Assembly: GCA_009667805.1 (NCBI GenBank)
Contig: CM019066.1
Coordinates: forward strand, 118,683,690 to 118,747,689
Length of the DNA: 64,000 bases
Reading direction: 5' to 3'
DNA from: Leptobrachium leishanense
Taxonomy: Eukaryota > Chordata > Amphibia > Anura > Megophryidae
The notes below the pieces were generated by a model, which ran no database searches, had not been told where the DNA came from, and was given only the letters and a program-made list of their open reading frames with translations. Positions 35,481 through 47,617 of the stretch are shown piece by piece (within the stretch, counting starts at the first letter, position 1; each line of letters starts with the position of its first letter). Both the position numbers and the translations under genes were made by a program.

Positions 35481-37354
35481 ATCTTCTGTACCATTTGATA
35501 AATGCTGTTTGTGCAGAAAAAGCATATACAATAATCCTGTATTATCACATCTCTGTTTGTATATCTGTAGTATTTGTTGGTGGGATGTCATATTTTCAAA
35601 CATAGGAATATATACCTTACAATTACATGTCCAAGGACATTTTGATTGAATATGCTTTAGTTTCCAAGGCTGCAGTGTTTGCTGTACCAAGTTCCCAGTT
35701 GTAGCTTCTACCGGGCGCCTTCATCCACAGTAGGTGCTGATTTGTGCTTCTTTTTGATAGGATGCCAAAGTTGAAAATCTCTATGCAGAGACTAGCAGTA
35801 AAATGTGATTTGTGCCTGATCCAATCTCCTGCAGGCTCTTAGCATTGTATAATGCCATATGGCAGAGACCCTATGCAAGGGCAGCTACATCCCTTGTCTT
35901 TTCCAGCACCATGCAGTCTGTAAAATTACAGAAGGCAAATGACCTCTATATGATTATATGCTAAAACCTGCCATGTCCACTCACGTTGTGCAGTTAAGTC
36001 GCAAAGCTAAAAATGACTATTATCAAGCGTGAAGAGTGAATTGTCAGGTAACAATTGCATGCTGTTTGCCACAGAAATGTTAGGGGGCAAGGAGGGGTTT
36101 TCTGAAGGCATTTAGGAAAAAGGATTTTTTTTTTATTTCAAGCGATTTGCCACCTATTAAATATTTCATGTGTTGATCTTATATCATTTAAAGTAATCAT
36201 TTTGACAATCATGAATATGTACAAAATCATTCGTTAATCTGGTCCATTTCCCTTCAGATGCCTACCTGTCAGTCCTTACTGATTCCTGTATTGCTGTAAA
36301 CTAATAAAATTCAAGGTCATCCTGCGCCGGGAGGTATTCTAAACTATATAAATATATTGTTGTAAACAAAGGCGATTTCTAAAGAGATTATGACAAATGC
36401 CAACATTTTCAGATTTCTGGCCCCCATTTCTTTATTTTTTGTCTATGTAACATGCTTCTGGGACAAGCCTATTAAGGAATATATATATAAGGGTTGTGGT
36501 GGAGGACTAAAAGTGAGATAAAAAGCCTCCACACTATAATAAGCGTGTTTATTATTGCAGAAGCCAAGAATTGCATCACAGAGCTCCTGTGCCACATTCC
36601 CCATATATATATATATATATATATACATACAATATATAAAGAGATAATCTGTCAAAAATATTGTAAAATAACCCAGGTAATGTAATCGTTTTCAAGTCAT
36701 ATTTTCAAAATACACCTTTCAATATAAAATCAGTTTATGCTTACTTGATTTTTTAAAGGTGTGTGAGATATTTTGGGTGATTTGTGTTGTGCCTCTGACT
36801 TTCAGCGGAAAAGTGTCCGAAACCTAGAAGTTTTTGGATTGCAAAGCAAAGCCAACACTCCCTTGCTTTCGTTTCCTGCCTACATTTAGGTCGGATTAAA
36901 AGCTTATTTACAAAATTAAGGTCAAACAAGGATCATTTAGAAAATAAATTGCCAAATTAGGTTATTTTTTCCCTCCAATCTGCTGCTTTGACCTAAATAT
37001 TGGGATTCCTTCCCTGGGTATTCACTATTGGCTGTTGGAGAAATGTAATAAAAAAAATGTTTTTAATATAGTAAGGGTGCTGAATTTATAATCCAGGAAG
37101 GATATCGTTTTATGAAATCATTATTATTGGAGTGGAAATGATTAAACAAATAGGAAACAAATACATTATCACCTATATCGTAGGTCCTGTTCATATGATT
37201 CATGATGCAGTCATGGTTTCCAGCAAAAGGCATTAAACATTTATTAACTATGAATTTATTTTATCTATCTCAATACACCATGGACCAGTAAGAAAACCCT
37301 TGAAGCTATTTTCACTTATATTGTACAAAATATATCCAACCACCACTGCAATGA
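35481..37354. other. Intergenic stretch
   Basis: It contains an (AT)n run at 36602-36625. No recognised gene or repeat family. Confidence 0.5.
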
Positions 37355-37460
37355 AGTAACATGGTGAGCCTGGGTAAAAAACATGATGTTAATAGAAGCA
37401 CGATTCAAACCCTGGCTTAAGAGCTTTTTCACTAAGCCCAGGCTATTCAGCTTACAAACA
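37355..37460 (-). mobile_element. tRNA-derived SINE relic
   Basis: The minus strand has an A-box-like TAGCCTGGGCTTAGTG and a B-box-like GGTTTGAATCG about 40 bases apart. No continuing tail was recognised. It is not a functional tRNA gene: no cloverleaf could be drawn. Confidence 0.35.
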
Positions 37461-38119
37461 TCTGGGCCTTGTCACTTATATGCACGTATTCTGCTTGCCA
37501 CATACCCTATTATGAAAAGATAGAATACAATAAAGTCATGGTCATTTAGTCATGTCAAAGGTCACAAAAGTCCCTTCATTTAGCCTCTAGGTCACCAGCT
37601 GGCTAAGCTGCCATGAAACCAATGGTGTGCGTAGTGTGGTGTTCTTGTGATTTACTTGCAGGTATATTATGTCATCAGAACAACGATCTACTCTTATAAC
37701 ATGATCTGGTTTAACAATTATGCCTGCAAAACAGGCCATTGTATTAAATTCACAGTCATATGCACCACTAGTTTTTAGGAGGTATCTTTGCTTTTAGTAA
37801 AGATTCGCTCAAGGAGGCCTATCCAGTTGATTTGGATCAGGTCAAGAATGCAGCTTGATATCAGCCAATAGGCTTGCTATAAACAAATCATCTGAATTGT
37901 GCGTCAGATACAGCTTTAATTTAATCATTGTCATAATGACAGGATACGTATTGCTATTTTATTTAGTTGGGCATAAAGAGGCCCCTTGTTCTGTCAGTCC
38001 ATCATAAATAGTGCAACGGACTGGCTGCATACAGTTCCTATGGCCCTATTCCGTCTGAAACATGTGCATTAATGAGGGAATTGAGTATAATGGCCCTACT
38101 CATTAAACCTGATTGCTTC

Positions 38120-38768
38120 CATCTGAAGATGTCTGAAATGCTCGCCAATATGCAACAAACTGGGAGAAAATTCCTTCTTGACCCCAGAATGGCAGTCAGA
38201 TTTCTCCTTGGATCAAGAAGCTTTTACCCACATATTAAATATTATAACCCTTAATATTCTGTTTTTGCAGGAAGTCATCCAGTCACTTTTTAAAAGTCTG
38301 TACAATCTCTGACCCAACCACCTCAACAGGCAGAGAATTCCACAGCTTTATTGTTCTCACCGTAAAATGACCCTTCCTATGCTTTAAGCTAAATTTTCTT
38401 TCTTCTTGTCTAAATGGGTGACCCCTTGTCCTGTGTATAGTCCTGTTAATGAATAGGTTATCAGACAATGGTTTATAATGGCCCCGTATATATTTATATA
38501 AGGTTATCAGATCCCCTCTAAGGCGCCGTTTCTCTAAACTAAACAGGTTTAAGCTTGTTAGTCTTTCCGCATAACTTAAAACTTCCATTCCCCTTATTAA
38601 TTTAGTCGCCCGTCTCTGCACTTTTTCTAGCGCTATAATATCTTTTTTTAAGACAGGTGCCCAGAATTGCACAGCATATTCAAGGTGAGGCCTGACCATT
38701 GATTTATGCAGAGGCAAAATTATGTTTTCATCCCAAGAGTGAACTCCCTGTTGAATGCATGCCAATAC
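38120..38768 (-). mobile_element. CR1-clade LINE fragment (RT C-terminus and 3' region)
   Basis: The minus strand encodes 160 codons (38283-38765) with the CR1 C-terminal signature HLEYAVQFWAPVL, LEKVQRRATKLIRGM, LTSLNLFSLEKRRLRGDL and LWNSLPVEVV. A 3' untranslated part (AATATGCAACAAACTGGGAG) is shared with the copy at 42820-46330. It is 5'-truncated within the RT domain and lacks the terminal ACATAGTTACATAG tail. Confidence 0.9.
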
Positions 38769-39290
38769 TTAAATATATATATATATACGAGCTTTTATTT
38801 CGAGTTGAGCTTGGTCAACTGTACATGGAGTCCTATGGACTCCAGGAGAAAATACCAGCAGCAGTGCATGGTACTGTTGATGGCATCATTTAGCTGCGCA
38901 TATTTGTCCGGATAGTCGGTGGCCCAACACGCAGACAAACTCCAAACAGACAAGAGCCCTGAACTGATAGGCCGGTCCCTAGAGTGCTCGATATCTAAGC
39001 TATGTAAAGGTTAGTCAGTATACAAGACTATATGGTAATACTAGCAAAGGTCGGTAAGAGGAAACAGGTAATCAGACAAACTGGGTTCAGGGATGCACTG
39101 AGGGGTAAACTGAAACCACAAAAGAACACACAGCTGCTATTTTAACCCCTGCTTGGCTTCTGATTGGTTGTAGCAGCTATCGATGACAGGCATCTTGGAT
39201 GGTGTACTTTCTCTACAGGATGCTTGTCTGCAACATGAGCAGTCGCAGCAACACCAGCTGGCATGACATTAATATTATGAGTTTGGCTAA
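38769..39290. repeat. Unclassified, probably repeat-derived segment
   Basis: Its base composition (GGCCGGTCCCTAGAG, ACAGGTAATCAGACAAACTG, GCTTGGCTTCTGATTGG) is unlike the AT-rich neighbours and resembles frog dispersed repeats. I could not find its ends or family. Confidence 0.3.
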
Positions 39291-40774
39291 TAACATAGCA
39301 CCTCATACGTAAGTGAGTAGGTAAAAGGGAGCCACTAATACTTAATTGGTTGTACTGACGTTTTGCATTTGCAGTTCTCTATATCCAGATTGGCCAGAAT
39401 CGTGTCCATACTACCCCTTCTCTATTAAGCTCTTTATAAATAATAGATAGATGCACTCTGAGCAAGCTAAAAAAAACTGCAATGTACAATTTACAATATG
39501 AATGGAGCTAAAATATCAAATATCATGAACATTAATGGCTTTTTGGCGTTGATCATGCACACAACCATCAGGACTATTGTGGCAAATTTTGGCCTGACCA
39601 CTGCAGACAACGTTTTTCCTGACACTTATGCATATTAGCAATTAGCTCGCTCTTTGTATGTAATGTATTGTGACTTTGGTAATCTCCTCACAACATAGCT
39701 AACTCCTATCATGGCCATAACAACCTTCAATTATCACCCAGTCCATTGACTTCCTTATTCCCTCCCATTTTATAGCAATATTATTTATATTTTTTAATAT
39801 TAGCTTAGATATTAATGCAACCTTTAGCATGATATAAAAAAAAATACTTAAAATTGAGATCTATTGCTATACTTCATTATACTTCGACCAGATGTTTATT
39901 CTTTGTGGCTAAACAAATATTCCTTTCCAGTTGGTAGTGAGATATTGCTATTGCATCATTCAATGACACGCCGCCTCATTTGCTGTACTCTTCTGGCTTC
40001 GACCGGCTTAAAAATGATCCTGTATCTGCCATAAAAATTAGACCATTTCATTGTCTTGTGGGACTATTATAATAAGCAAAGAGTTAATTGGAATTTAGTG
40101 CCATTGATTTTGCAGCTCCTCTCTCATCATGGGCCCTATTTTTCTAGCTGCAACATTTCTGCATGTCAACCGTGCAAAGTGCAGTAAAACAATGATTACA
40201 TTTACCATAAAAACGGGGATTCTTCACTTTTTATTTTCTAAACAATTCGCATTAATACATTTTCATTTTTCTCTTAGTGAACTGTAATATTGCATCAAGA
40301 AAAACAGGATGCAGATTTTTTGCCATTGCTTATTTTTCACTGTTACAATTTAGGGTTATATAATACAGATGTAACACTGTTGTAATGATATGTTTTACTA
40401 AAGTGGACCCTGTGTAGTAGGAATTGCATTTAGAAATGTTGAGGACTAATGAGTAACTAAGGTTCTGAATCTTAGTTTGAAGCAGTCAGAGGCCTAGAAT
40501 AGCTAAACTTCATCTTTTCGAAGTGATAGACCTGACAGTGAAGTCATAGAATCATCAATATTTACTAAATAGTCTTTCATTTTGAGTAACTATGACATCA
40601 CCATTAGGTGGAAACTAAAAACCTCAATGTATATAGTAGTAAAATTTAAGCTTAAGTTACGCAGCAATTGAGTATTTTAAAAGAAATTTATTATATCAGA
40701 ATATTTTTAGCAGGCTGTAACTGTAGCTAATTGAAAAAATACACAACTATTGTGGATTATTATAATGCACAGTT
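39291..40774. other. AT-rich intergenic stretch
   Basis: No gene. A GGGCCCTATTTTTC word near 40132 resembles the outer ends of MITEs elsewhere, without a matching partner. Confidence 0.5.
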
Positions 40775-41340
40775 GTGTGATTTCACCTCTGTGTGCTGAG
40801 CTCATTTTGACCGGTTGGTGCTCATCATGTTTAAACACGATTTGAAGCCACGTTTTATTATATGACCCACACAAATTATATATTCTTTTTCACGGCAGAC
40901 TTGACAGATTCATTCTTGCAGGACATGACATATACATATAATAATGATATATTATATGTATATGTCATGTCCTGCAAGAATGCTAGAACAACAAATGTCA
41001 CAAAATGTGAATTTTCATTAAAATTTCAATCATCTACAGCGTGTAAAATAATATTTTCATTATATAGTTTATGGGGTACGCTTGTTAAAAAACTAGAAAT
41101 GGGAACTCATTACTGTATTTTTCTGAGAAAATACGCGATTTTAGCTAAAAGTAAAAATACAATTTTTTTTACTGCAGCATCATTGTTCACATTATAATTG
41201 AAACGTGAACAATAGTGCTATTATAAATAAACAAGAAAAAAATACATTTTTATTTTTTTTATTTATTTATACTTTTTCTTTTTTACACGTAACCTGGTTA
41301 TGTTTGGTATCATCAAGGACCCCCTTATCTCCACCATAGG
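40775..41340 (+). repeat. CCCCTTCACTGCTGA-family copy, with a perfect hairpin
   Basis: The family order is visible: CTGAGCTCATTTTGACC, TGCTCATCATGTTTAAACAC, ATTTGAAGCC, ATTATATGACCCACACAAAT, GACAGATTCATTC, then AATAGTGCTATTATAAATAA and CCTGGTTATGTTTGGTATC. At 40911-40982 it carries a perfect 33-bp-arm hairpin not seen in other copies. The 111-codon frame across it is not credible. Confidence 0.65.
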
Positions 41341-41739
41341 GTTTCCATAGAGAAACCCCTTGGCAGCTAGGGGTTAATTCACCAACTGATGCCGGTGGGC
41401 GATGACGTCAGTGGGTGGGAAGAGGCCCCAGGGGCTTGACTGACATCCAAGATGTCAACCACCGATTGGTGTTGGATTGCAGACAGGCACCTAAGGGATT
41501 AAAGAGAGGCATCACTGGAAAGGTCAGACTGTGAGATCACCTGTCACAATGACGTCAGTACACCGAAAGGGGGTATAAAAGCGGTGTCTGACTTCAAGTC
41601 AGACCACTGTGGGACCCTAGTCGAAAAGGTAAGTATGGAGAGAAAACCCACCCCACTGATTGGATGACGTATGGGGGACATCTTCTATACAGAGGGGCAC
41701 TCCATGACGTCTCCCACACATCGTCTGCAGCGGAAGGGT

Positions 41740-42172
41740 TAAAGAGACACTCTAGGCACTGAGGATACTCAAACTAATTTGAGTTTTCACAATAACCTGA
41801 GTGCCCTCACCCCTCTCCCCCTCCAGTAGGGGGCTCTCGGAAAGCTTATGCAGCCGTCAGAGTGCAGGGGCTTAGACATGCCTAGAAACTAAGGACTTCA
41901 CCAATAGTTTTCAATGTGCTTGGCATTTGACAATGGGTTGGCTAGATGCTCACTCAAGCATCCAGACTCCCCTAGGTCATGTGATACTTGCAGCTTACAA
42001 GAAGCCAGCTGCATGTCATGTCTGAACAGCAGAGAGGGAGCCCTGTGCTGGAAAATAGGTAATTTTTTTCAGGGTTAAAACAGGAGGGGATGCTGAGGGA
42101 GTCAGGATAGGTTACTTGTTATCCCTTCTATTACCCCTTCTCATTTTAACTCCAGAGTATCCCTTGTACCCT
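41740..42172. mobile_element. Candidate MITE with AAGRGAYACTCT ends
   Basis: The left end TTAAAGAGACACTCTAGGCAC and the inverted right end AAGGGATACTCTGGAGTTA resemble each other. TTAA at the left edge suggests a piggyBac-type family, but the right flank is not TTAA. It shares interior words (GTCATGTGA, GCAGGGGCTTAG) with 49090-49486. Confidence 0.4.
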
Positions 42173-44547
42173 AAGCTAACAATGGATTTATTTATTTTTA
42201 AACCAAAATCCTTTTTGAGAAAGGCAGAAAATCCAGGACATGTTCAGATATGCATATTCATAATATACATATCAGTGTAAAAGAGACACAGCAAACAATG
42301 TGTGGACAATTAATGGAAAATATTACACTAATATAACCACAGTCAGGGGTTAAGTACCAAGAAAAAAATGTTCTTGTTCATACTTTCCCCATCCCTTCAT
42401 CAGTAAAATGCCAAACATCCCTGTATGCAGTATAACAATGGACCCACAGGAGATGCATCTGTCCCTCGAGGAGATATTAAGATGCTAACTGAGAATGTTT
42501 GCATTACTGGGGAAATATTTAATTTTGCTAAATTTCAAAAACAGCATCCGTAATTATTAAGTTATAAGATATAGGTAAAAAGCCATCAAACAGTCTTCCT
42601 CCTTAGGTCTCATTACATTTTTATATTCACCTGGAGAAGAATGATAATAGTACACACCGCTTGGGTGAGAGCTAAGTAGAACACTTGCAGCATCTTTATG
42701 CGTGCTTTACAAGTGCAATACTTGTATCTCTATGTCAGTGAGAGTGGTAATTACATCATGAAGCCTGTTTTAGCCTATGATTTTTTCATAATGCAAGTCT
42801 TAAAGTGCATCTGTTAGGGCTTACATAGTTACATAGGCTGAAAAAAAGACATACGTCCACGAGTTCAGCCTTTCCCACATCATCTGCTGCTGATGATCCA
42901 AAAGAAGGCAAAAAAAAAAACAGTCTGAAGCGCTCGCCAATATGCAACATACTGGGAAAAAATTCCTTCTTGACCCCAGATGGCGTCAGATTTCTCCTTG
43001 AATCAAGCAGCTTTTACCCACATATTAAGTTTTGTAACCCTTAATATTCTGTTTTTGCAGGAAGTCATTCAGCTGTTGTTTAAAAGTCTGTACAGACTTT
43101 GACCCAACCACCTCAACAGGCAGATAATTCCACAGCTTTATTGTTATCACTGTAAATTAACTCTTCCTATGCTTTGGGCTGAATGTCCTATCATCCAGTC
43201 TAAATGGGTGACCTTGTTTATAGTCCTATTAATGAATAGGTTTCCAGAAAATGGTTTATATAGGCCCCCGTATATATTTATATAAAGTTATCAGATCCCC
43301 TCTAAAGCACCGTTTCTCTAGACTAAACAGGTTTACGCTTGTTAGACTTTCTTCATAACTTAAATCTTCCATTCCCCTTATTAATTTAGTTGTCCGACTC
43401 AGCACTTTTCTAGTGCTATAATATCTTTCCATAAAACAGGTGCCCAAAATTGCGCAACATATTCAAGGTGCGTCTTACCATTGATTTATAAAGAGGCATA
43501 ATTATGTTTTCATCCCGAGAGTGAATTCCCCTTTTAAAGCATGCCAATACCTTGCTGGCCTTGGCGACTGCCATTTGACATTGGGCATTGTTACTTAGTA
43601 TGAAGTCTATGATTATTCCCATATCCTTCTTCTGCTTTGATTTCCCTAACTCGGTACCATATAGGGTATAAGTGGCTTGTGTGTTTGTCCCACGAAAGTG
43701 CATTACCTTGCATTTATCTACATTTAAGTGGCCAGTCCCCCATTCTATCTAAATCGCTTTGCAGCAAAGTAATATCCTGCTCAGATTGTATTTCTTTTCC
43801 TAGTCTTGTGTCATCTGCGAACACTGACACGTGACATTCAATGCCTATTTCAAGATCTTTTATAAATAACTTGAATAGACTTGGTCCTTTAACAGACCCC
43901 TGAGGGACATCGCTTACCACTGGTGTCCATCTTGAAAATTTACCATTTATGACCACTCTCTGTACCCTATCTTTTAGCCAGTTTTCTGTCCAAGAACAAG
44001 AATTTTCATCTAGACCAATTATTCTTAAGTTAAACAGTAACCTCTTGTGCGGAACTGATTTGATGGTTTTAGCAAAATCGAAGTACATCACATCCACTGC
44101 GACCCCCTGATACTTCTACTTACTTCTTCATAGAATGCAGTCTGGCTAGCATGATCTGTGTTTCATAAAACCATGCAGATTTTTGATAATTACATTATAC
44201 CTCCCAATGAATTCCTGAATATTATCCCTTACTAACCCCTCAGATAATTTCCCAGCCACAGATGTTAAGCTCACAGGTCTATAATTCCCAGGCATACATT
44301 TTGAACCTTTCTTGAATATAGGGACCACATCAGCTTTTCTCCAATCCTCTGGTACGATTCCTGAAAGAAAATAATCTTGAAAGATTAAAAGCAGAGGTTT
44401 ACATATTTCAACACATAGCACCCACAGGACTCGCATGTGAATGTCATCCGGGCCTGGGGCTTTGTTCACATTCACTTTGTTAGTTGCTGCAACACCTTTT
44501 CTTGAGTCAACCAATCACATTTTATTTGTAAGATTTGGTCAATTATA

Positions 44548-44757
44548 TTTTTTATTTTTGTTTGAGAAAGGATTTTACCAGGAAGGATACATTGAGATTT
44601 CTCTCGTTTTCAAGTATGTCCTAGGTGGCGAGTATGTATTGTTAGGTGTCTTGCCCAAGGATACTTCCTGGAGAGGTGCTCGTTGGGATCGAACCCATGA
44701 CTTTACAGGGTCTCTCCACGCAGAGCAGTGATGTTACCTCTACTCCACCCAGTCGGT
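44548..44757 (-). mobile_element. CORE-type SINE, near full length, inside CR1 (copy 7)
   Basis: It has the same structure as 8785-8993: tRNA-like head on the right, B box GGTTCGATCCC, CORE-like CCTTGGGCAAGACACCTAAC, and a tail with T-rich end on the left. CR1 sequence continues on both sides, so the SINE came after CR1. Confidence 0.88.
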
Positions 44758-44843
44758 ACTTCTCTCCTGTTAAAGGTTTCTGTTTGATAAACACTGAAGA
44801 AAAATCATTAAAAAATTCTGCTTTATCATGATCTTCAGTTAAT

Positions 44844-45725
44844 ATACAAGTCTATATATCAATTAGACGTGTGGAATGAAAAAATTTGTTTAGATTCTGA
44901 TCGATTTATTCCGATCTTCAATTAGTTTCGGCCCGTTCGCTATATTACTGTGATTCATATTTCAGATTGATTCGTTAATTCATACAATAATTCATACAAT
45001 AAATCTATTCAGCACCATGGATATTATCTCTGTGGGGCTCCGGAGCCCCAAGTGGCTGCTGTCCTTGGTACTGAATAGGTTTCAGTACCATGGATATCAG
45101 CTCCACAGGGCTTCGGAGCCCCAAGGGGCTGCTGTCCTTAGTGCTGAATAGGTTCAGCACCATAGACAGCCCCTGCTGAATGCAGTCAGACTGAAGGAAA
45201 GAGAGAAAACAAATACTGCGTCCAGCAAAGAAAAAAAGCCTGTTGTTTTAAAATAAATTAGGAATCCAAAAATTTCAAATATCTTGAAAAATGCCTAAAA
45301 AATTCTGAAGAATAAATAAAGAGACTTTTTTTCTGCAAGAGAAAATAATAAACGGATGATTACATATTTAATAAAAACAGGGAATATTTTTTACATTAAT
45401 CCTATGGGATTCACTTGGTTAAAGCTGTCGAACGAACTAACACGAATCAGGGCATTTAACTGACATTTTGTGCTGTTCAGGACTCTCTGAAAAGATTAAC
45501 CGTTACTTGCTTATGGGGAATCAATTTTAAGTGAAACAGAAAAATGAAATCAATTAGTTTGATACCTATTCGTTTACGTTCTGTTTCAGTCCGAATCTAT
45601 TCATTTTCGTTCTGTTTTGGACCATTTCGGACAGAACTGATTCATATTTCGGAAGCATATCTGAAATACAAATTGGTAAATTTCATCCGAATTTTGATTT
45701 GAACCGAAAGGAAATGTACATCTCT
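44844..45725. mobile_element. Inverted-repeat element inserted in CR1
   Basis: It is flanked by AGTTAAT at 44837-44843 and 45726-45732, and removing it restores the CR1 reading. Near the ends, TAGACGTGTGGAATG and inverted TAGAGATGTACATTTC look like weak terminal repeats. The sequence is rich in TTCGG/CCGAA words (CGTTCTGTTTCAGTCC, TTTCGGA). A tandem repeat lies at 45008-45171. Probably a hAT-type non-autonomous element. Confidence 0.6.
45008..45171. repeat. Minisatellite, 72-73-bp unit, 2.2 copies
   Basis: Units start at CAGCACCATGGATAT (45010), CAGTACCATGGATAT (45083) and CAGCACCATAGACA (45155). Each contains a palindrome such as GGGGCTCCGGAGCCCC and the phrase TGGCTGCTGTCCT or GGGCTGCTGTCCT. 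Confidence 0.85.
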
Positions 45726-46439
45726 AGTTAATGACACCACTGACTAAGATTTCAGTGAACGTACGCTTTCACTCATGGGTTTCTTAGAATTTATGTACTT
45801 AAAGAATCTTTTAGGGTTGGTCTTGCTCTCTTTGGCTGCCTCTTTTTCATTTTCTAATTTAGCCCATCTAATCGCTTTTTTACATGCTTTATTGGCTACC
45901 TTATATACCTTATATGAAGCCTCAGAGTTATCAGATTTAAAAGCTTTAAATGCCTTGTTTTTATTTTTCAATTCCTTGGTTGCCTGCCTATTGAGCCACA
46001 TTGGTTTCAGTCTGTTTCTTTTATGTTTATTACCCAGTGGAATATCTTGGGACGTGTACTTTTCTAGTGTTAGTTTGAAAATATTCCATTTATCCTCTGT
46101 GTTTTTCTCGTGAAAGAGTTTTTGCCAGTCAATGAGATTGAGAGCTTCCCTTATTTTAATGAAGTTGGCCTTTTTAAAATTAAATGTTTTAAAATGCCCC
46201 CTATGACTGTGCTTTTTATGAGTTAGTTTCATACTAGACTTATTTTTTAGGGGATCGCTCACTATACAGTACATGTAAAATCACTCTCACTTCCAGTGTC
46301 AGTTGTGAAATTAAGGACCTCCTACAGGACTAGAGATGGGAAGGCCTGGGAAAAAATGAAAATGTTGTCTTGTTTTTCTGGAAAAAGAGGGGGGTGGAAT
46401 ATGTTCTTTTATAATTATAAATAATATATCTATGACATG

Positions 46440-46895
46440 GTATTCAAACTATAGAAATTGAAGACCTCAAGATTCAAAGGCAGTGGTGATAATACAGCTG
46501 CTGCATTTGACTGGATAACAGAACAAGCTGCACAATTAGGAATTGATGTTGGAAAAGTACTTTCAAATTTTGAAGAATGTAGAACATTTTAAGGGATTTG
46601 GGCCAGGAATGCAGTCTAGGATTCTACAAAATATATACCTCCTGCAACATGGTGGCAAGAAATCTGCACAAAACAACCTCTGACACCTCTTGCGTCTTGC
46701 TTACTGCAGATTCCTGCATCTTCTGCTGCTGCTGTGAAAGAATCTGCTCTATGTTTGCTAATATTCATACCAAATCAAAAAACAAACTGATCTTTGAAAG
46801 GGTAGGAACGCTTGTTTCAATTCATGCAAACCTTGAGATTTTAGAAGTCTGTGAGAAAGATGACAGATATGAAGAGGAAGAAGTTAGATTACCCC
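46440..46895 (+). pseudogene. hAT transposase relic (C-terminal dimerisation region)
   Basis: Conceptual plus-strand translation in shifting frames gives TWWQEICTKQPLTPLAS, LLQIPASSA, then after a frame change FANIHTKSKNKL, ERVGTLVSIHANLEIL. This order (WW, PL..A, L.IP.SSA, hydrophobic, K..N.L..ERV.KLV) is the C-terminal hAT dimerisation domain of the ZBED/DUF659 type. Upstream, AAFDWITEQAAQLGIDVGKV may belong to the same protein. At least one frameshift and stops are present. It is adjacent to, but not obviously part of, the CR1 copy. Confidence 0.65.
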
Positions 46896-46904
46896 TATAG
46901 TAAC

Positions 46905-47400
46905 CAGGCGCTTTTACCATTGCCTGTCCGAAAGTGCCCACTGCTGTTTTTAAATTTCTGCGCTGTTTGTGTTTAGCTCTAATTTTCTTTGTGCTCCTTT
47001 ATGGAACCCACACATATTATATATTTTTTTCTCGCCATTAAATGGACTTTCTAAAGATACCATTGATTTCATCATATCATATAATTTACTATAAAAAAAT
47101 ATGAAATATGATGTAAAAATTGAAAAAATACACTTTTTCGAACTTTAATTCCCAAAAAAGACCCTGGCTTAATAGTTTTGAAATTTTGTCCCCAAGAAAT
47201 ACCCAATTTTTACATGTTTTAGCTTTTTAACCCCTTCACTGCTGACTATTTTATGCTCATCATCTTTAAACGTGATTTGAAGTCCTATTTTATTATACCC
47301 CCCCGACAATTGAAAAAAAAAATTCTATTTTTTTAAATTTTTCATTTATTTTTATTTTTACTCTAGATCACCCCCCATCCTCCCCATTCAGGGTTCCCCC
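46905..47400 (+). repeat. CCCCTTCACTGCTGA-family copy (dimeric form)
   Basis: A first unit (GTAACCAGGCGCTTTTACC, CTGTTTGTGTTTAGCTC, TATGGAACCCACACATATTA) is followed at 47230 by the standard head AACCCCTTCACTGCTGA, with ATCTTTAAACGTGATTTGAAG. The copy at 49515-50045 has the same two-unit order. Confidence 0.65.
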
Positions 47401-47534
47401 TGCAGGCACAAGTGGGGGCCTGAAAATGATGTCATCGCGACAGTCGGGCCCATAAAAACGTAGGGCTGGCTTCAAGGAAGCGAGACCGACATGAGACCCC
47501 GACCAGAGAGATGAGTTTAGGGAGGGAGGGGGTT

Positions 47535-47617
47535 AAAGGACCATGACGTACATAGTATGTCCTTGGTCTTTAAGGGGAATTTTCCCCAGGACGTACTATG
47601 TACGTCAGTGGTCCTTA
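47535..47617. repeat. Fold-back repeat with GACGTAC core
   Basis: Arms of about 31 bases, AAGGACCATGACGTACATAG on the left and the inverse containing CTATGTACGTCAGTGGTCCTT on the right, face each other around AAGGGGAATTTTCCCC. The right arm itself is an imperfect palindrome (GACGTACTATGTACGTC). Confidence 0.7.

Larger units (their letters stand above)
42820..46330 (-). mobile_element. CR1-clade LINE, decayed and interrupted by two insertions
   Basis: Read on the minus strand from 46330 down: the endonuclease-RT linker (45744-46274, with FFKYINSKK), then an insertion (44844-45725), then the DKAEFFNDF block (44758-44840), then a SINE (44548-44757), then RT. RT pieces in several frames show NKAPGPDDIH and GNYRPVSLTS (44146-44514), DVPQGSVKGPSLF and the catalytic FADD (43714-44097), then C-terminal RT blocks (43256-43703), then a 3' region ending in tandem TTACATAG (42829-42840). 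Several frameshifts and stops make it a pseudogene. The 5' limit near 46330 is approximate, and the endonuclease is missing. Confidence 0.88.

Noticed and set aside
34838..35605. 255-codon open frame rich in Ile, Tyr, Leu and Ser
   Set aside because: It is a translation of the TATC tetranucleotide array; every frame of such a repeat stays open. No protein-coding signal.
40862..41197. 111-codon plus-strand frame
   Set aside because: It lies across an interspersed repeat and its hairpin; other copies of the same repeat do not keep the frame.
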